From Streptomyces abikoensis (GTDB taxonomy: Bacteria; Actinomycetota; Actinomycetes; Streptomycetales; Streptomycetaceae): a DNA stretch of 64,000 nucleotides. Location of the stretch: NCBI RefSeq assembly GCF_014648775.1, contig NZ_BMRT01000002.1:372001-436000 (forward strand), in the 5' to 3' direction. The position numbers were made by a program, and so were the translations under genes. The notes under the pieces were generated by a model, which worked only from the letters and a program-made list of their open reading frames with translations, made no database searches and was not told the origin of the DNA. This document shows positions 60,691 through 64,000 of the stretch, one piece after another (the stretch's first letter is position 1; every line of letters starts with the position of its first letter).

Positions 60691-63243
60691 ATGCTCAAGG
60701 GCGTGACGACCGAGTCTGTTCGCGACGAGGACCCCGCCACACTGCCTGCCGTGGTCGCACTGGGCAAAGTGGTGGCCAAGCTACGGGCCGACAACGAGCG
60801 GCTGGAGCGCCAGGCGTCCACCACGGCCGTGCTGGAACGTGCCAAGGGCGTGCTGATGGCCCGTTCCGGCTGCTCGGCTCCGGCGGCGTACGAGGAGCTG
60901 ACCCGGCGTGCGGCGGCCGGCAGCCGCACGTTGACGGAGGAGTGCTGGATAGTCCTCGGCGAGATCCACCAGCGTCCGACCGTGCCCGCCGCCCGGGAGG
61001 ACGAGCGGCCGCCCGTTACGACCGACGCGCCCGGCGGCGGTTCGGTGTTCGACTCCACCCGTGGCACCCGGCGCGCAGCCACCGACGTCCCGAGTCCGCC
61101 GTCCCGGCCGAATCCGCCGAACCCGTCGAATCCTTCGCCCCCTTTGAACGCATCGAACCCGTCGAATCCCCCGGAGACGATCACACTCGGCGCTCTGGGC
61201 GAGGCCCTGGCCGGCGTCACCGATCCTCATGACCTGGCCTGGCGACTCCTGGACCACCTGGCCGCGGCTCCGGTACAAGCCGACGCCGTGATGCTTTACA
61301 CCCGTACCGGTGACAGCGCCCTGGAACTGAGCGGGCACGCCGGTGTCGGGGCCACCGTGGCCACCCAATGGCGGCATGTGCCGCCCGTCGCCGGGGTGGC
61401 CGCCCTGGACGTGATCCGGCGCGGCGAGCCTGTGTGGCTGGAGGACCACCAACACGACATAGAGCATTATCACTTGATCGGGGAGCCCGCTTCCCGGTGG
61501 CCCACCCGCGCCTGGCTCCCGGTGGTCACCGGTGGCACGGTCACCGCGGCCCTGGGCGTACTGCGCACCACGGACGCACCGTTCGAGCCGGCGGTACGCG
61601 AACTGCTCCGGCAGGTCGCTCCGCTGTGCGCGGGAAGCCTGAGCATGATCGGCGCGTCCCGCGCACGGACCGACGACCGCACCGACCGCACCGCGCAGCG
61701 GGTGCAGGCGGTCTTCGACGCACTCCCCGGGGCGGCCGTACTGCTCACCCCCCTGCGGTCGGCGGCCGGCCAGGTCGAGGACTTCCGCGTCGATGCCGCC
61801 GCCCCGGGCTCGGTCGACGTCGCCGGGAGGCAAGGCCGACAGCTGGTGGGGGCGCGACTACTGGAGTGCTACCCGACCGTGGCCGGTTCCTCGGTCTGGA
61901 ACGGCTATCTGGATACCCTGCGCACCGGCGTGGTCTTCGAGACCGGCTCCTTCCCCTACCAAGAGGTGACGGCCGGAGTCCGGCAGCACTCCACCTACAG
62001 GCTGCGGGCCGCCAAGCTGGACGACCGGCTGGTGATCACCTGGGCCTGCGAGGACGAGGCCGACCGCCAGCGGCAACTGCTGGCCGACCTCCAGCGGGTC
62101 GGCAACCTCGGCTGGGCGGACTGGAACCTGGCCGCCGACACCGTCACCTGGTCACCCCAGGTCTACGACATCCTCGACCGGGACCGGTCGCTGGGCCCGA
62201 TGTCGCTGGAGGAACTGCCCAGCCGTCTGCTGCCCGAGGACCTGCCCGCCTTCGCCCGGGAGCTCCGGGAACTCCTCGGCCGGGGAACTCCCCTCGACCA
62301 TCCGTTCCGGATCAGGACGGCTGCCGGGGTGCGGCATCTGAGGATGGTCGCCGAAGTGGTGCCGGACGCCGACGGCACCCCGGTGGAGGTCCACGGCTTC
62401 GTACAGGACCTCACCGCCCGGCGCCGCGCCGAGCTGGCCCTGACCGAGTCCCAGCAGGCCGTCCAGGCGCAGCGCAACGTGCTGGAGGCGGAACGGACCG
62501 TCGCCGCCCGCCTGCAGCACGCGCTGCTGCCGCTGCCCGGGCAGTCGCTGAACCTGGCGGACCTGCGGGTGGACGTGGCCTATCTGCCCTCGCACGACGA
62601 CCTCAATGTGGGCGGCGACTGGTACAGCGCCCTGGAAATGCCGGACGGCAGCGTGCTGTTCGCCGTCGGCGACGTCGCCGGGCACGGCATCGACGCGGTG
62701 GCCACCATGGCGCAGCTGCGCTTCACCGCCAAGGGCATGGTCTTCACCGGCTCCTCACTGACCGGCGCGCTCCACCGGCTCAACACCCTGCTGCTGCATG
62801 CCCACGACGGGCACCACTCCACCGCCACCATGGTGCTCGGCCGCTACGACCCCGCCCGCCGCTGCCTGACCTGGGCGCAGGCCGGCCATCCACCGCCACT
62901 GCTGGTGCGGCAGGGCAAGACGGACTACCTCGCCCCGCCCGAGGGCATGCTGCTGGGCGCCACGCCACAGCCGCACTACGGCGAGGCCGAGTGCCGCATC
63001 GAGCCCGGCGACCACCTGCTGCTGTACACGGACGGACTGATCGAGCGCCCTTGTGAGCACCTGGACGAAGGCTTCGACCGCTTCGCCGAGGCGGCCCGGC
63101 GTGAGCTCGGGGAAGCGGACGACGGATCGCTTCAGCCGCTGCTGGACCGGCTGCTTTCGGGCCGGCAACGCGATGACGTCTGCCTGCTGGACGTACACCT
63201 TCCCCTGGAAGGCGAGGGGCAGGAGGGCGAGGGACGTTCCTGA
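60691..63243 (+). CDS. ANTAR-GAF-PAS-SpoIIE PP2C phosphatase
   Basis: 850 aa. The N-terminal ANTAR domain (about 40-95: VLERAKGVLMARSGCSAPAA, then YEELTRRAAAGSRTLTEEC) is an RNA-binding antitermination module. A Pro/Asn-rich linker (NPPNPSNPSPPLNASNPSNP) is followed by a GAF domain (about 165-320), two PAS-like domains (about 330-585, the second with WNLAADTVTWSPQVYDILDR) and a SpoIIE/PP2C domain (about 610-845: NVGGDWYSAL, GDVAGHGIDAVATM, YTDGLIERP, RDDVCLLDV). This suggests a sensor that couples a signal to both partner switching and RNA-level control. ATG 60691 follows GCGAGGGG. A strong hairpin follows the stop. Confidence 0.93.
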   Translation: MLKGVTTESVRDEDPATLPAVVALGKVVAKLRADNERLERQASTTAVLERAKGVLMARSGCSAPAAYEELTRRAAAGSRTLTEECWIVLGEIHQRPTVPAAREDERPPVTTDAPGGGSVFDSTRGTRRAATDVPSPPSRPNPPNPSNPSPPLNASNPSNPPETITLGALGEALAGVTDPHDLAWRLLDHLAAAPVQADAVMLYTRTGDSALELSGHAGVGATVATQWRHVPPVAGVAALDVIRRGEPVWLEDHQHDIEHYHLIGEPASRWPTRAWLPVVTGGTVTAALGVLRTTDAPFEPAVRELLRQVAPLCAGSLSMIGASRARTDDRTDRTAQRVQAVFDALPGAAVLLTPLRSAAGQVEDFRVDAAAPGSVDVAGRQGRQLVGARLLECYPTVAGSSVWNGYLDTLRTGVVFETGSFPYQEVTAGVRQHSTYRLRAAKLDDRLVITWACEDEADRQRQLLADLQRVGNLGWADWNLAADTVTWSPQVYDILDRDRSLGPMSLEELPSRLLPEDLPAFARELRELLGRGTPLDHPFRIRTAAGVRHLRMVAEVVPDADGTPVEVHGFVQDLTARRRAELALTESQQAVQAQRNVLEAERTVAARLQHALLPLPGQSLNLADLRVDVAYLPSHDDLNVGGDWYSALEMPDGSVLFAVGDVAGHGIDAVATMAQLRFTAKGMVFTGSSLTGALHRLNTLLLHAHDGHHSTATMVLGRYDPARRCLTWAQAGHPPPLLVRQGKTDYLAPPEGMLLGATPQPHYGEAECRIEPGDHLLLYTDGLIERPCEHLDEGFDRFAEAARRELGEADDGSLQPLLDRLLSGRQRDDVCLLDVHLPLEGEGQEGEGRS

Positions 63244-63266
63244 CGCCCTCGCCGCAGTCCGGGACA

Positions 63267-63325
63267 CGAGACGCCTGTCCGGCCCCACCCGAACGCACGC
63301 GGGGCGGGGCCGGACAGGCGTCTCG
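63267..63325. terminator. Bidirectional terminator between convergent genes
   Basis: A perfect 20-bp inverted repeat (63267-63286 with 63306-63325; arms start CGAGACGCCTG) with a 19-nt loop, 23 bp after the phosphatase stop and 28 bp before the stop of the minus-strand gene ending at 63354. Confidence 0.88.
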
Positions 63326-63353
63326 ACACAACGACCGGCGCTCGCCGGCGTCC

Positions 63354-63731
63354 TTACTTCTCTTCGGCGACGCAGGTGGTGTGGTTGAGGACACCGATGG
63401 TGTCCGTCCCGCAGTTGTTGCTGAACCCGGAGGCGTTGCGGGAGTCGATGTTGGAGAGCAGACCACCGCTCGGGCCGGTCACCTGGCGGTCGTTGCCGTG
63501 GCCCTTGTGGGAGTCGCGCCGGGTGACACAGGTGCGGTCGTTGAGCAGGCCCACCCTGCTGGCGCCGCACAGGTTGGAGTGCGCCGAGGCGTTCCTGCTT
63601 CCGATGCTGGACAGCAGACCGCCCGCCCCCGCATCGATCGTGTCAGCACTCGCGGCCCCGATGCTCGCGGGGGAGGCCAGGACCGCCAGGGCCATGCCGG
63701 ACAGAACCGCGAATCGCTTCAGTGAACGCAC
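63354..63731 (-). CDS. Small secreted two-repeat protein, chaplin-like pattern
   Basis: 125 aa from GTG 63731 (VRSLKRFAVLSGMALAVLAS), preceded by GGAAAAGGCGG. The signal peptide ends near ASA-DTID. Two repeats of about 35 aa each read GGLLSxIxSRNASxxSNxCG, then xxGxLNxxTCV; the spacer is basic (RRDSHKGHGNDRQ). The pattern of two Cys flanking a GLLN/GVLN loop recalls chaplins, which form aerial-hypha amyloids, but chaplins are more hydrophobic and have a different spacing. Probably a cell-surface or secreted structural protein; function unproven. Confidence 0.7.
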   Translation of the reverse strand: MRSLKRFAVLSGMALAVLASPASIGAASADTIDAGAGGLLSSIGSRNASAHSNLCGASRVGLLNDRTCVTRRDSHKGHGNDRQVTGPSGGLLSNIDSRNASGFSNNCGTDTIGVLNHTTCVAEEK

Positions 63732-63922
63732 TGGTCCGCCTTTTCCTTTGTTTTTCCGATGATGTGATGCAAGAAGGGCGGGAAAAGCAGCCGACACACC
63801 CTGTGGCATTCCCGTCGACCCCCACCCGGTTGGTCTAACGGAAATGCTCGCCCGAGGTTACGATCGGACGAGCTCATATCGAGACCGTATCCGGCGGAAG
63901 AAAATCGTCACCCGGACCGGGG
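63732..63922. other. Promoter-side intergenic region
   Basis: Upstream of the secreted two-repeat protein and downstream of the partial gene at the window edge. A less GC-rich part (63738-63775, and GATCGGACG near 63865) may hold the promoter. No gene seen. Confidence 0.35.
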
Positions 63923-64000
63923 TCAGCTCCCGTCCGCGGTCTCCGCCAGATCGATCAGCGCCCAGAGATTCCGCCACCACTGCTCGAGAAAGCCGTAATG
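63923..64000 (-). CDS. C-terminal end of a gene running past the window edge
   Basis: 25 codons then TGA: HYGFLEQWWRNLWALIDLAE then TADGS. Open to the edge, with good codon bias. Too short to identify. Confidence 0.45.
   Translation of the reverse strand, partial: HYGFLEQWWRNLWALIDLAETADGS

Overview
The window is high-GC actinobacterial DNA, almost certainly Streptomyces. Third codon positions are strongly GC-rich, start sites carry AGGAGG-like ribosome sites, and the gene content fits: a modular type I polyketide synthase, SpoIIE-type phosphatases with an ANTAR domain, many small secreted proteins and decayed transposases.

Layout. (1) 1-11285, minus strand: the end of a type I PKS gene cluster. 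One PKS gene is open from its start at 9983 to the left window edge and carries two modules, KS-AT-DH-KR-ACP and KS-AT-KR-ACP. It is preceded by a GDP-mannose 4,6-dehydratase, the pairing seen at the mycosamine/polyene-macrolide end of nystatin- and amphotericin-type clusters. (2) 11462-13633: an RlpA-like protein, a NodB deacetylase and a P-loop protein. (3) 13641-16782, minus: a compact PQQ operon, pqqA-C-D-E-B, with overlapping stop/start codons and a short pqqA at 16612-16782. (4) 16801-19407: a segment bounded by an 81-bp direct repeat. It contains a secreted protein, a DinB-like protein, a 3-hydroxyanthranilate dioxygenase-like enzyme and an IS630 remnant. (5) 19730-29530: a CAP domain fused to a seven-repeat RCC1 propeller, followed by a decayed island with broken pieces of an HPr-kinase-like protein, a LuxR regulator, an I36 inhibitor, a DNA methylase, a PAPS-reductase-like protein, a nucleoside deoxyribosyltransferase-like protein and transposases. 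A few small intact secreted proteins sit among them.

(6) 29531-38343: two TetR regulators with clear palindromic operators, an SDR oxidoreductase whose 3' end abuts a Tn3 remnant, a four-gene operon (two unknown proteins, a DyP-type peroxidase and a BASS-type transporter), and a dienelactone-hydrolase-like gene. (7) 38344-41383: a P-loop kinase-like gene, an unknown beta-rich protein, transposase debris and a membrane protein. (8) 41494-54752: the least explained region. Two very large unknown proteins (1041 and 1514 aa) with His/Asp/Gly-rich segments form an operon. Around them lie an HExxH protein and an M15-like peptidase, each starting with a peptidoglycan-binding module, plus further secreted proteins. 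(9) 55511-63731: two multi-domain SpoIIE-type PP2C phosphatases bracket a tandem pair of unknown paralogues; a two-repeat secreted protein follows.

The cell-wall-directed modules in regions 8 and 9 suggest a locus acting at the cell surface, but that is inference. No tRNA, rRNA or CRISPR array was seen.
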